From Thermoplasmatota archaeon (GTDB lineage: Archaea; Thermoplasmatota; Thermoplasmata; Halarchaeoplasmatales; Halarchaeoplasmataceae): a stretch of DNA of 36,927 nucleotides. Of this stretch, positions 26,418 to 35,865 are shown in pieces. How positions within the stretch are numbered: the stretch's first letter is position 1; every line of letters begins with the position of its first letter. The translations under genes and the position numbers were made by a program. Under the pieces are notes generated by a model. The model saw nothing but the letters and a program-made list of their open reading frames with translations, had not been told where the DNA came from and made no database searches. The stretch lies in assembly GCA_018334835.1 (NCBI GenBank), contig JAGXLF010000009.1, positions 1 through 36,927 of the forward strand. The letters run 5' to 3'.

Positions 26418-27050
26418 CTATTTTCCTATCTTTTTAAATTTCCTTTCTACTGCATCTAAAAGTAATGCTAATGAGATGAACAGACGGCTATCCAATTTGT
26501 CTTCTAAGTCATCATCGATCTGTAATCTGTACATTTTTTTTAATAAAGAGACTCTTTGTTTGCAGACACCTATCTTTTTCCCATCACGATAAAGTTTGTA
26601 CCTATAGGGTAATCTTTTCAATCCTTTGAACCGTATCACCTCTTTAACCAGTGAATCTTCTTCCGCCTCGGCGACAACTTCTCTATTTTCATCAAAAATT
26701 TTCCATTCACCGAGTACCATCGATTTAGCCCAGTTCCTCTTCAGGAAACCTAATGTGTTCTCCGTCCCACTTTCAAATACTTGAAAAGTCCCGGTAAAAT
26801 CTAATATATTTCTCTGCTTAATCCTGAATAATTCGTCAGTCTTATCTTTAGTCCTGAACAACCTAAGTTCACCTTTAATACTTAGTGACTTTTCCTGGCA
26901 GAAAGCAATATTATTCCCTTCACTATCTTTGACGTAATATTCATTTCCTAGAGATAAAAATTTCTTTTTGATTATGAATTCGTTGTCTTCGAACGAGAAC
27001 GGTGAAATAGCTTCCTTCGGGCCCTTTCCACTCAAATAATCACTATTCAC
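26418..27050 (-). CDS. LURP-one-related/tubby-like (LOR) fold protein
   Basis: 210 aa beta-rich repeats (NEYYVKDSEGNNIAFCQEK..., GEWKIFDENREVVAEAEED...YRYKLYRDGKKIGVCKQR). Confidence 0.55.
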   Translation of the reverse strand: MNSDYLSGKGPKEAISPFSFEDNEFIIKKKFLSLGNEYYVKDSEGNNIAFCQEKSLSIKGELRLFRTKDKTDELFRIKQRNILDFTGTFQVFESGTENTLGFLKRNWAKSMVLGEWKIFDENREVVAEAEEDSLVKEVIRFKGLKRLPYRYKLYRDGKKIGVCKQRVSLLKKMYRLQIDDDLEDKLDSRLFISLALLLDAVERKFKKIGK

Positions 27051-27067
27051 ATAAAGAAAGATTTAGT

Positions 27068-28057
27068 TTATAAATCTTCGCTGAACTCTTCAGCAAACTT
27101 ACGCATCCTTTTCGCGCTCTTATGATACCCCTGTTCTTCGGTCCTCTCTATCTGTTGTTCGAATCTCTCCTTTCCTCCGGCAGTATTATCGGCATGGCAC
27201 ACGATCTTTTCCTCCAGTGTTTCCGGAACGTAATTTCTTAGAGGAAGGTCGACCTCTTCGGCCTCCTCTCTAGTGATCCCACCACCTATATGTCTCTCGA
27301 CTATCTTCGCTAGTTCTTCTGACCAACCCTGCTCTTTTATGAGGTGAGCACCTTCTACCCCGTGATCTACTCCATGAGTTACAGTCCTTCCTACATCGTG
27401 CAGTAATGCACCAGCGATCACCAATCTTAAATCACCTCCATTAGATTCTTGAAGATGTAAAGCTCGGTCAAGTACGGCCATAGTGTGTTTCATCAGATCA
27501 TCGTCCATACCTTTCTCCCTGGCGAATCTATAGCACTCTTCCGCTGTAGGTATATTCGAATGGTCAATGACACGCTTTTCACTTTTAGATGGTAATATAC
27601 TAATCTCTCCTCCTTTTAATTTGGTAATAGATCTGTTATTATATCGATCAAGGAAAACTGCTAAGGAAGCTACCTCCGAGTGAGGCTGTGCACCGACAGC
27701 TACATTGTGGTCCGCAATATCGTAAACTTTTCTCGGAACCTTCTTAGATCCTACTATTATGAGCGGATTTTTTATCTCGTTTTTCTCGAAAAATCGGTTT
27801 ATATCTTCGCCATACATGGTCAGATGGATAGTGTCCCCTTCCCATCGCTCTATAAGATGTTTCCAATCTTCTTCCTCTTCAACTCGAAAATCGCCACCAA
27901 ATCGATCGGCTACATCTTCTAAAGATTCTTTTATATCCCGATCTAATTTTGGCATATACATTCTGTCAAGACCGAATGCTCTGGAGGTCAAACCTACATG
28001 GGTCGTCATCCTTTTGTCTCTATCTGGCCGGTGTCCCAATCTCAATACAGAAGACAA
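27068..28057 (-). CDS. trm56: tRNA (cytidine-56-2'-O)-methyltransferase (aTrm56) fused to an HD domain
   Basis: VLRLGHRPDRDKRMTTHVGLTSRAFG, VGAQPHSEVASLAVFLDR (Trm56); then HTMAVLDRAL...GALLHDVGRTVTHGVDHGVEG (HD). Confidence 0.9.
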   Translation of the reverse strand: MSSVLRLGHRPDRDKRMTTHVGLTSRAFGLDRMYMPKLDRDIKESLEDVADRFGGDFRVEEEEDWKHLIERWEGDTIHLTMYGEDINRFFEKNEIKNPLIIVGSKKVPRKVYDIADHNVAVGAQPHSEVASLAVFLDRYNNRSITKLKGGEISILPSKSEKRVIDHSNIPTAEECYRFAREKGMDDDLMKHTMAVLDRALHLQESNGGDLRLVIAGALLHDVGRTVTHGVDHGVEGAHLIKEQGWSEELAKIVERHIGGGITREEAEEVDLPLRNYVPETLEEKIVCHADNTAGGKERFEQQIERTEEQGYHKSAKRMRKFAEEFSEDL

Positions 28058-28062
28058 TCATC

Positions 28063-28647
28063 TCACCATGGACCTTCGTCTTCTTCAGAGGTGTCTTTAG
28101 CTTCTTCAGATTTTTTATAATTATCTTCATCGGACTCAGTTTTTCCAAAGTCTTCTTCCGGCTCTTCAAAGTCTTCATCGATTTCGCTTTCGATTTTTCC
28201 TTCGTCTTCTTCGATCTCATCATCAATCTCTAATATTTCCAACTCACCCTCACCTACTAGTGGGACAAGAACCCCCTTCGTTAGAGGAAAAGAGGAAGCA
28301 AAACCGAGTAAACCGCTAGGTATTATATATGAGAGAGATCTTATATTTTCATAGTACCCAGCATGAAAGATTATCCAGCCGAATATGGCGATCGTGATCC
28401 CTGTCAACAACCAACTTACGACTTCAGGAACCAAGGTCAGATCTGAGAGACGGAAAAAGATAGGAATGGTGAAACATACTAGTAGAGCTAACAATGAGAA
28501 CCAGAAAAAGATAGCATGGTCCCCGTAAAGAGGCATGACAGCATAAATGAAAAAGATCACCGTGATTATCATGGCTATACCAGAGACCAGAGCTAATACC
28601 TCTTCAGAAAATTCTGAAAAGATCTCATCAATTTCTTTCAAATCCAT
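28063..28647 (-). CDS. Membrane protein with long acidic C-terminal tail
   Basis: Several TM stretches followed by EIDDEIEEDEGKIESEIDEDFEEPEEDFGKTESDEDN... Confidence 0.65.
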   Translation of the reverse strand: MDLKEIDEIFSEFSEEVLALVSGIAMIITVIFFIYAVMPLYGDHAIFFWFSLLALLVCFTIPIFFRLSDLTLVPEVVSWLLTGITIAIFGWIIFHAGYYENIRSLSYIIPSGLLGFASSFPLTKGVLVPLVGEGELEILEIDDEIEEDEGKIESEIDEDFEEPEEDFGKTESDEDNYKKSEEAKDTSEEDEGPW

Positions 28648-28648
28648 T

Positions 28649-29149
28649 TTATCTCCCTTCTTTGATTTCTTCTATCCTATGTCCTTTATATTTCAACTTG
28701 ATCGATCGTTTGACAAGACCCTCTAGAGTTATCCCACTGTAACCTATCTTTTTACTTATATCATTAGCGAAGGTATCGCCCTCTTTTACCGATTCCAATA
28801 TCTGTTCTTCCAGTTCCTCGAACTCGTCTTCATCCATCATGGCCGCAAAAAGTACATCACTTATTTCCTTTATAGGTACTGATGCATCAATATGAACGTC
28901 AGAATAATAAGTGTGATAGGCCTTTTGAGTTTCCCTACCAGTGTGTTGCCACCTTGTTTCCACCAGGTCCATTTTATCGAATATTTTTAAGGTCTTTTTA
29001 CCTTCATCACCGTATTTCTCCTCTATATCATCCTCGGTTTGCCAACCTTCCGCGAGGTCTGTATATACCTCTTTCTTTACGTTGGTACTAACGGCTCTAA
29101 GTATGGGAACTAATTCTGTCACATCTTTGATGACTTTAACTCGGCTCAT
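28649..29149 (-). CDS. Archaeal winged-HTH (ArsR-like) protein
   Basis: VKKEVYTDLAEGWQTEDDIEEKYGDEGKKTLKIFDKMDLVETRWQHTGRETQKAYHTYYSDVHI. Confidence 0.65.
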   Translation of the reverse strand: MSRVKVIKDVTELVPILRAVSTNVKKEVYTDLAEGWQTEDDIEEKYGDEGKKTLKIFDKMDLVETRWQHTGRETQKAYHTYYSDVHIDASVPIKEISDVLFAAMMDEDEFEELEEQILESVKEGDTFANDISKKIGYSGITLEGLVKRSIKLKYKGHRIEEIKEGR

Positions 29150-29199
29150 GATATCTCTAACACCCTATTGCACGATAAAATTTAATATTTTCCTATAAT

Positions 29200-29628
29200 C
29201 TATGTTTTTCCACGCCTAAAATTACGCTTTCGAGGATTTAAGTCTCTCTTCGCTCTTTTTATGAAAGTGGGAATACTTTCTACATCCTTCACTTCTTTTT
29301 TCAAGTATTTTATCAACTGTTTTCTGTACTCGACATCATATTTGATATCGTTCGATTCACAGGCTTTTTTGATCTTATAACAAAGTTTGCCTCCACTAGA
29401 GTCCCAATCTGTCAAGATTATCACTTTCTCATGGTCACCTCTAAGTCCTTCTATGATCCTGAATATAGTCTTGCCTTTCTTTATCTTTATTATCTTGCGC
29501 TCAAACCCCAAACTTCTCAAAGCTTTCATATCCTTCCTCCCTTCAACGATAACAGGAATAGCTTTGTCCTCATTTTTCATCCTGTCTAAGATATTCAAGA
29601 TCCCTTCCAACTCTTCTTTTAATCTCAT
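29200..29628 (-). CDS. Small Toprim-domain protein (UPF0292-like)
   Basis: IPVIVEGRKDMKALRSLGF, VIILTDWDSSGGKLCYKI. Confidence 0.8.
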   Translation of the reverse strand: MRLKEELEGILNILDRMKNEDKAIPVIVEGRKDMKALRSLGFERKIIKIKKGKTIFRIIEGLRGDHEKVIILTDWDSSGGKLCYKIKKACESNDIKYDVEYRKQLIKYLKKEVKDVESIPTFIKRAKRDLNPRKRNFRRGKT

Positions 29629-29954
29629 CAGTGACCCTCTGACATTCTTTCGATTTTATCTATCAACTCAGTTTTATCCACACCACCAAAATACATCCTT
29701 TTATTTTTTGTAGTTTTCCCTCGAACGATATTAATCCTTTTCTTTGAGATCTCCAACAAATCTGCGAACAATCTTACAAGCGCCTTATTTGCTTCCCCAT
29801 GGACAGCTGTTTCTTTCACCGAGATCTTCACTTGATTTCGCCATGGATTCACACCACAGATCTCAGTGCTTGACGAATCGGGAGATACTTTGATATCTAA
29901 ATAGATACCTTCATCGCTCATCTCGATACATTCTGATAACTTTTCTCTCTCCAT
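29628..29954 (-). CDS. DUF167/YggU family protein
   Basis: YLDIKVSPDSSSTEICG...VKISVKETAVHGEANKALVRLFADLLEISKKRINIVRGKTTKNKRM. Confidence 0.87.
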   Translation of the reverse strand: MEREKLSECIEMSDEGIYLDIKVSPDSSSTEICGVNPWRNQVKISVKETAVHGEANKALVRLFADLLEISKKRINIVRGKTTKNKRMYFGGVDKTELIDKIERMSEGH

Positions 29955-30027
29955 AATTTTTCTCTTCCTATCATCGTAAAATAAGTGAGGTATTCATTTA
30001 ACATGCGTTCCTACCGAATTATAAAAA

Positions 30028-31038
30028 TCAACCGATTGCAGAGATCGAATTATTATCTTCAAACGGATACAGGTCTTGTTCTTTCAGCCCTGTTACTATA
30101 GACATCAATTTTATTTTATCTTTACATTCATTATCTATTCGGGCTCCGACTATAACACCTGCTCTAGGATCAAGTTTCGAGGTCATCCTCCCGACTATAT
30201 CGTTCATCTTTTTTACTGATAAACTGTTAGAACCACCGGTAAGGTGAATGAGTGCTTTATCCGCTCCTCTATAATCTGCATTAAGGAAGGGATTACCTTC
30301 CGCATCTTTGACGACATTTTCAGGTTCTTTACTGTGTGCCTCTCCGGTCATCAAAGTAGAATAACTCCCCCCTCCAAGAACGGATCGAAGATCATTGAAA
30401 TCCAAGTTGATCAACGACTGTTTAGTGATGGTCTCTGTAACGCTTTTTACCAGGCTAGAGATCACAGAATCCATCAAACCGAAACCTTTGTCTATAGGCA
30501 TATCGGGGCTGACCTCAAGAAGTTTATCGTTTTCCAGTATTATGGTTGAATTCGCATACGATTCGATCTCATGAACACTTCTCCATGCCAATTGTTTCCG
30601 ATTACCTTCGACAGAGAACGGCAAAGTCACGATATCAATCACCATCGCTCCGCTTCTTCTAGCTATCTCCGTTATTACAGGAGTTGCCCCGGTACCAGTT
30701 CCCCCTCCCAGACCAGTAGTTAAAAAGACAAGGTCTGCGTCGGAAAACAATTTTTTGAATCCGCCACTAGCCGATTCAGCGCATTCCTTCCCTACTGAGG
30801 GATTACCACCTGCTCCCCTCCCATAATTGTGAGACCTACCTATAAGCATCTTCTCGTTTGCCTTTTTATTCTGGAGATGTTTTTTATCGGTATTCACGGC
30901 TACGGTTTTAGCACCGTGAACCCCGATCCTGCTCAATCTATCTATGCTATTGTTTCCTCCCCCACCTACACCTACCACATAGACATTTAGTTCCGTAGAA
31001 TCTTGTTTAGATTTTTTGCTTTCTTTTCTTCCTATCAT
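30028..31038 (-). CDS. ftsZ: FtsZ cell-division GTPase
   Basis: VGGGGNNSIDRL, GLGGGTGTGATPVI, NLDFNDLRSVLGGG (T7-loop region). Confidence 0.93.
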   Translation of the reverse strand: MIGRKESKKSKQDSTELNVYVVGVGGGGNNSIDRLSRIGVHGAKTVAVNTDKKHLQNKKANEKMLIGRSHNYGRGAGGNPSVGKECAESASGGFKKLFSDADLVFLTTGLGGGTGTGATPVITEIARRSGAMVIDIVTLPFSVEGNRKQLAWRSVHEIESYANSTIILENDKLLEVSPDMPIDKGFGLMDSVISSLVKSVTETITKQSLINLDFNDLRSVLGGGSYSTLMTGEAHSKEPENVVKDAEGNPFLNADYRGADKALIHLTGGSNSLSVKKMNDIVGRMTSKLDPRAGVIVGARIDNECKDKIKLMSIVTGLKEQDLYPFEDNNSISAIG

Positions 31039-31098
31039 ACAGATAACCCGATGGATTTTTAATAGCTAATACCCAAAGACGGATTCACCTACAACTTT

Positions 31099-31419
31099 TC
31101 AATCTTCCTGTTCCATAACTCTCTGGTATTCTTTGATCTTCTCTCTGACATATTCTCTTACAGCCGTCCTTATTGCATCATCGACATCGACCGAGTCCCC
31201 TCTCTCTACGAGATTTTCGATCTCACCAACCTTTTGTTTAGGAAGGTCAACGGTGACTTTTGAGATATGATCTGGAGCATTTTTATTTTTAATGAACTCT
31301 TTTATAGATGCTCTTATAACTTCTGAGAGCGAGGAAAATGAACCTTCATCAACTAACTCATCCAACTCCTCAGCCATATCTTCGGGTATTCTGACAGTTA
31401 TGCGCTTTGTGTCCGACAC
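31099..31419 (-). CDS. Tandem ribbon-helix-helix (CopG/MetJ-like) regulator; GTG start
   Basis: Two RHH units: KRITVRIPEDMAEELDELVDEGSFSSLSEVIRASIKEFI and SKVTVDLPKQKVGEIENLVERGDSVDVDDAIRTAVREYV; SD aggagg. Confidence 0.87.
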   Translation of the reverse strand: MSDTKRITVRIPEDMAEELDELVDEGSFSSLSEVIRASIKEFIKNKNAPDHISKVTVDLPKQKVGEIENLVERGDSVDVDDAIRTAVREYVREKIKEYQRVMEQED

Positions 31420-31609
31420 CTTAGGCCTCCTATATTTAATTTAGTCCGACGCATATACGTTAATCGTCAGACAAATACATAAACGTAATCTACACTTATA
31501 AATATTTCGGAAATTGTCTTATATTATTTCATAGAAATTCAAAAACATTTCATATTATTTGAAATGACTCAAGGTTCGAACATGTTAAAAGAAGAAAAAT
31601 AAAAAAAAG

Positions 31610-32059
31610 TTATTCATATATCCAGTTCTCTTCTACCCTGCTGTATTCTTGGTAGTCCTGACTCTTGAAAAATATATTCAATTCCCTCTCAGCACTTTCT
31701 TCTGAATCGGCAGCGTGAACGATATTTCTTCCGATGTCGATACCGAAGTCTCCTCTAATCGTACCTGGACTTGCATCCTGAGGGTCAGTCTCACCTACTA
31801 TATCTCTGATCAGCGATATTGCCGAATTACCTCTAACAGCCATAGCCACCACGGGACCGGAAGTTATGTATTCCAATAAAGGTTCGTAAAAATCCTTTCC
31901 TTCGTGTTCTGCATAGTGTTCCTCTGCCGTTTCTCTGTCTATCTTCATCATCTTCATCGCTACGATGCGGAGGCCTCTTTCTTCGATTCGGGAAACTACT
32001 TTCCCTATGAGACCTCGGTGGACACCGTCGGGTTTTACCATCAAAAAGGTCGTTTCCAT
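31610..32059 (-). CDS. ndk: Nucleoside diphosphate kinase
   Basis: ETTFLMVKPDGVHRGLIG, TDPQDASPGTIRGDFG, NIVHAADSEESAERE. Confidence 0.97.
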   Translation of the reverse strand: METTFLMVKPDGVHRGLIGKVVSRIEERGLRIVAMKMMKIDRETAEEHYAEHEGKDFYEPLLEYITSGPVVAMAVRGNSAISLIRDIVGETDPQDASPGTIRGDFGIDIGRNIVHAADSEESAERELNIFFKSQDYQEYSRVEENWIYE

Positions 32060-32071
32060 TTTACTACCGTC

Positions 32072-32326
32072 CTAATCGGTCTTTTTCTCTATCTTCTTCT
32101 TCTCTTCTTCTTCCGTTCCCTTTTTACGGTAGGTCTCTATAGCCTTGTCCTGTGCGTATCTCCTAGTCCACCTCGTTTCCCTCGCCTTTCTGTCGAGATT
32201 AAGAAGATTTTTTCGACATTTATTAGAGCAGAAATGGAAAACTTTACCTGTATTTTTTATGTATTGTTTTCCTGTCCCAGGCTCTATCGGTTCTCCACAG
32301 AACGAGCACTCTCTCCTTTCAGGCAT
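32072..32326 (-). CDS. rpl24e: Ribosomal protein L24e
   Basis: RECSFCGEPIEPGTGKQYIKNTGKVFHFCSNKCRKNLLNLDRKARETRWTRRY. Confidence 0.96.
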   Translation of the reverse strand: MPERRECSFCGEPIEPGTGKQYIKNTGKVFHFCSNKCRKNLLNLDRKARETRWTRRYAQDKAIETYRKKGTEEEEKKKIEKKTD

Positions 32327-32328
32327 CT

Positions 32329-32541
32329 TTATCTCACCCCGATCTCCTTAGCTTCTCTAGCCGTTTCTCTGAGCATCAGGATATCGCCCTTCTGGACGGG
32401 TCCCATAACGTTTCTTGTGATTATCCTCCCTTCATCTTCTCCTTTGAGGACTCGTACTTTGACTTGAGTCGCTTCGCCGGTCATACCAGTACGTCCGACG
32501 ATCTCGACAACTTCTCCGGGGATACTATCTTCTGAAGCCAT
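32329..32541 (-). CDS. rps28e: Ribosomal protein S28e
   Basis: [57 protein letters not shown]. Confidence 0.97.
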   Translation of the reverse strand: MASEDSIPGEVVEIVGRTGMTGEATQVKVRVLKGEDEGRIITRNVMGPVQKGDILMLRETAREAKEIGVR

Positions 32542-32576
32542 TTTGAAACTCCTCTCTATTAATTATTGATATTCGA

Positions 32577-32945
32577 TCATTTCAGATCTTCGAGTTCTTT
32601 TTTCAAGTCTTCTAACATCTGCTCTCCATCACCTGGATCCACTATAGCGATCGAAGCTGAAGCTGCATCTATACCGGCGGCAGCGCCGAGTTCCTCTTGT
32701 GAGGGAACGTAAGCATAAGATACATCTTTCTCTTCACAGAGCAAAGGCAGATGGGCTAATATCTCAGGAGGGTTCACATCTTCTGCCAAAACGGTCAAAA
32801 CCGCTTCGCCCCTCTCGACATATTTTGTAACCTCGTTCGTGCCTTTTCTTACATTTCCGGTATCTCTCGCTATCTCTACTGCCTCGTATGTCTTGTCCAC
32901 TATTTCGTCAGGAACTTCAAAGTTCACATACACTTTATCTGTCAT
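32577..32945 (-). CDS. rpl7ae: Ribosomal protein L7Ae
   Basis: VRKGTNEVTKYVERGEAVLTVLAEDVNPPEILAHLPLLCEEKDVSYAYVPSQEELGAAAGI. Confidence 0.97.
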   Translation of the reverse strand: MTDKVYVNFEVPDEIVDKTYEAVEIARDTGNVRKGTNEVTKYVERGEAVLTVLAEDVNPPEILAHLPLLCEEKDVSYAYVPSQEELGAAAGIDAASASIAIVDPGDGEQMLEDLKKELEDLK

Positions 32946-33057
32946 CTTAATTCCACCTCATTTCGGACAGAAAACCTGTCCACACATTTCATCGGTTTGA
33001 AGTGCACCTCTCTTACTTTAGATATGGTATAAAAAACTTTTTGCGGATTGATCGATT

Positions 33058-35760
33058 TCATGTTAGCACGATCCCCGGCTTTCCCGGTTCTGCTCTTCTA
33101 GCCTTTTTGTCCTCGACTTCTTCAGCCTTCGCCACTTTGACTTCGGCTTCGAACTCATTTTCCAATCGTTTCTTTATCTGATCTAAAACTGAAATCTCAA
33201 ATCCGTGGTCCACGTACCTATCTAGGATCTTGCCAGGATTTCTAACTGCTCTCTGAGCTATCTCGCTCAATTCCTTTTTCTTTTCTGGGAAGTCGCTACC
33301 TAATTCACCCATGATCGTTCCCATATTCGGTTTTTCCATATCCTCTAGAAAGTCTTGGATCTCTTTGAAAGCTTCATATTTCCACTCTTCAGCGACTATC
33401 ATCTGGATAGTACTGGGCTCCTTTTCAGTAATGTTCTTGATATGGATGATATCTTCTCTCATATTTCGATAGAACTCTTCACCTCTTTCAGCCTTTTCGT
33501 CTATTAACGAAATTTTAGATTCTGGCCAGCCTTTCTCGTTGATCAGTACATCTTTACCTAACTCATGCCACATCTCTTCACTCACATGAGGGCTGAAAGG
33601 ATACAACATCCTGACAAAGGTCTCTAATCCTCTATTGAAGATAATTGATTTTTGAGAGGTATTCTCACTCTCCTCCTTATATTTTAAAAGTTCGTCAAAA
33701 TAATTCTCCATCTTCTTCAGCCCGTCGCTTATCTTGAAGTTCTCTATATCTACAGCTATCTCACCCGCGATGCGTTGTGTTCTAGAAACTACGTATCTAT
33801 CTCTCAGATTGCAGTTTTCAATTTCTATATCATCTGATGTGGTTGTTTCATTGTACTTTTCTATGACCTCCCAAACTTTCCTCAAATATTCGAATTTGGA
33901 CTCGATTCCTTCATCGCTCCATTCAAGTTCTCTTCTAGGGTCTGCCGTGGAAAGAATGAAGTAACGTACGGTGTCCGCTCCATATTCTTCGATCATGTTC
34001 CCGGGATCAACAACATTTCCTTTGGATTTAGACATCTTCTCTCCATCTAGTAAGACCATACCTTGTGTGAGCAGTCTTTTGAAAGGTTCTTTCATCTCAC
34101 ACATCCCCATGTCATTGAGTACTTTCACAAAGAACCTAGCGTACATGAGATGTAGTATAGCGTGTTCTATCCCTCCTATGTATTGGTCAACAGGCATCCA
34201 CTTAGCTAGGTCTTCTTGATTAAATGGTGCATCTTCAAAATCAGGAGAACAATATCTCATGTAGTACCATGAAGAATCAACGAAGGTGTCCATGGTATCT
34301 GTTTCCCTCTCAGCCTTTCCACCGCAATTTGGGCACTCGGTTTCTAGAAAACTTTTCTCTTTTTCGAGCGGATTACCAGCCACATCTATATCTATATCAG
34401 TAGGAAGTTCAACAGGAAGTTCCTCTTCTGGAACTGGAACCATACCGCAGTCGTCGCAGTAGACCACTGGTATAGGGGCGCCCCAATACCTCTGTCTTGA
34501 GATCAGCCAATCTCTCAATCGGTAGTTAACTTCTCTAGTTGCCTTTCCATCATCCTTGAGATCATCGGTTATCTTTTCCCTCGCTTCCTGCGAATTCATA
34601 CCGTCATAATCTTCAGAATTGATAAGCATACCTTCGCCTTCATATGCCTTATCTAGATCTTCAAAGTTTTCTTGATCTTCGGGTTTTACCACAGGTATTA
34701 TTGGAAGATCATGTTCCTCTGCAAATTCAAAATCTCTCTGATCGTGAGCGGGGACAGCCATTATAGCTCCGGTTCCATATGTTTCCAATACGAAATCTGC
34801 GATATAGATGGGTATCTCTTCATCATTTACTGGATTCACCGCTTTTTTACCGGTGAAGATACCTTCTTTACCTTTCTTTTCCCTCTCGCTGGTTTTCAAT
34901 CTTTTAGCTCTCTCTACGAAATCTCTTATCTTCTCATCCTTCTTGGCTAATTCTTCTGAGATATCGTGTTCCGGAGCTAATACCATGAAAGTGCATCCGA
35001 AAAGGGTGTCCGCTCTTGTAGTATATACTGGGATCTCTTCTCCCTCTAAAGTTTCGAATATTATCTCCGCGCCTTCGCTCCTTCCGATCCAGTCTTCCTG
35101 CATCTTTTTTACTTTTTCCGGCCAATCTTCCAATTCTTTTAAATCTTCTAGGAGTTCATCAGCGTAATCGGTGATCTTGAAGAACCACTGATTGAGATCT
35201 TTCTTTTCTACCAAAGACTCACATCTCCAGCATCGCCCTCCTTCTACCTGCTCGTTAGCTAGAACAGTTTTACACTCGGAACAGTAATTCACCTCGGCCT
35301 CTTTTTTGTAAGCTAGATCTTTCTCGAGGAATTTCAAGAAGAACCACTGGTCCCATTTGTAATAGTCTTTCCAGTGAGAAGCAACTTCACGGTCCCAATC
35401 GTAGGAAAGTCCCAATGATTCCATCTGTTCCTTCCATTTGTCTATACATCTTTTGGTCCAATCCTCTGGGCTAATTTGTTTATCAATAGCGGCATTTTCT
35501 GTTGGTAGACCGAAGGAGTCCCACCCCATAGGATAGAGAACGTCATATCCTTTCATCCTCTTAAATCTGGCGACAGAATCACCTATAGAGTAGTTGCGCG
35601 TATGTCCCATATGAAGGTTACCAGAGGGATATGGATACATTTCCAGAAGGTAGTACTTTGGTTTCTCTGAATCCTCGTCCGGTTTGAAGATACCTGATTC
35701 TTTCCAACGTTTTCTCCACTTCTCTTCAGCTTTTTTCAGTGTGTCGAGGAACGATGCCAT
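33058..35760 (-). CDS. leuS: Leucyl-tRNA synthetase, bacterial-type architecture
   Basis: YYLLEMYPYPSGNLHMGHTRNYSIGDSVARFKRMKGYDVLYPMGWDSFGLPTENAAI; CDDCGMVPVPEEELPV; GEKMSKSKGNVVDP; ~900 aa. Confidence 0.95.
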   Translation of the reverse strand: MASFLDTLKKAEEKWRKRWKESGIFKPDEDSEKPKYYLLEMYPYPSGNLHMGHTRNYSIGDSVARFKRMKGYDVLYPMGWDSFGLPTENAAIDKQISPEDWTKRCIDKWKEQMESLGLSYDWDREVASHWKDYYKWDQWFFLKFLEKDLAYKKEAEVNYCSECKTVLANEQVEGGRCWRCESLVEKKDLNQWFFKITDYADELLEDLKELEDWPEKVKKMQEDWIGRSEGAEIIFETLEGEEIPVYTTRADTLFGCTFMVLAPEHDISEELAKKDEKIRDFVERAKRLKTSEREKKGKEGIFTGKKAVNPVNDEEIPIYIADFVLETYGTGAIMAVPAHDQRDFEFAEEHDLPIIPVVKPEDQENFEDLDKAYEGEGMLINSEDYDGMNSQEAREKITDDLKDDGKATREVNYRLRDWLISRQRYWGAPIPVVYCDDCGMVPVPEEELPVELPTDIDIDVAGNPLEKEKSFLETECPNCGGKAERETDTMDTFVDSSWYYMRYCSPDFEDAPFNQEDLAKWMPVDQYIGGIEHAILHLMYARFFVKVLNDMGMCEMKEPFKRLLTQGMVLLDGEKMSKSKGNVVDPGNMIEEYGADTVRYFILSTADPRRELEWSDEGIESKFEYLRKVWEVIEKYNETTTSDDIEIENCNLRDRYVVSRTQRIAGEIAVDIENFKISDGLKKMENYFDELLKYKEESENTSQKSIIFNRGLETFVRMLYPFSPHVSEEMWHELGKDVLINEKGWPESKISLIDEKAERGEEFYRNMREDIIHIKNITEKEPSTIQMIVAEEWKYEAFKEIQDFLEDMEKPNMGTIMGELGSDFPEKKKELSEIAQRAVRNPGKILDRYVDHGFEISVLDQIKKRLENEFEAEVKVAKAEEVEDKKARRAEPGKPGIVLT

Positions 35761-35865
35761 GTTCTTTGGATTTAAGAGGTGGTATTTTAATATTACACTC
35801 GAAGAGTACCAATGTTATCTTGGTATCACAAAAAAATTATAGGTTGCATGGGATAAGGGAGACGT

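Noticed and set aside
31571-31583. ggttcgaa-like T-loop words (also at ~36794) as tRNA genes
   Set aside because: No cloverleaf or acceptor pairing around them; the second lies within the AOR coding region.
31904-32467. 187-aa + strand ORF
   Set aside because: Antisense across ndk, rpl24e and rps28e, which are unambiguous.
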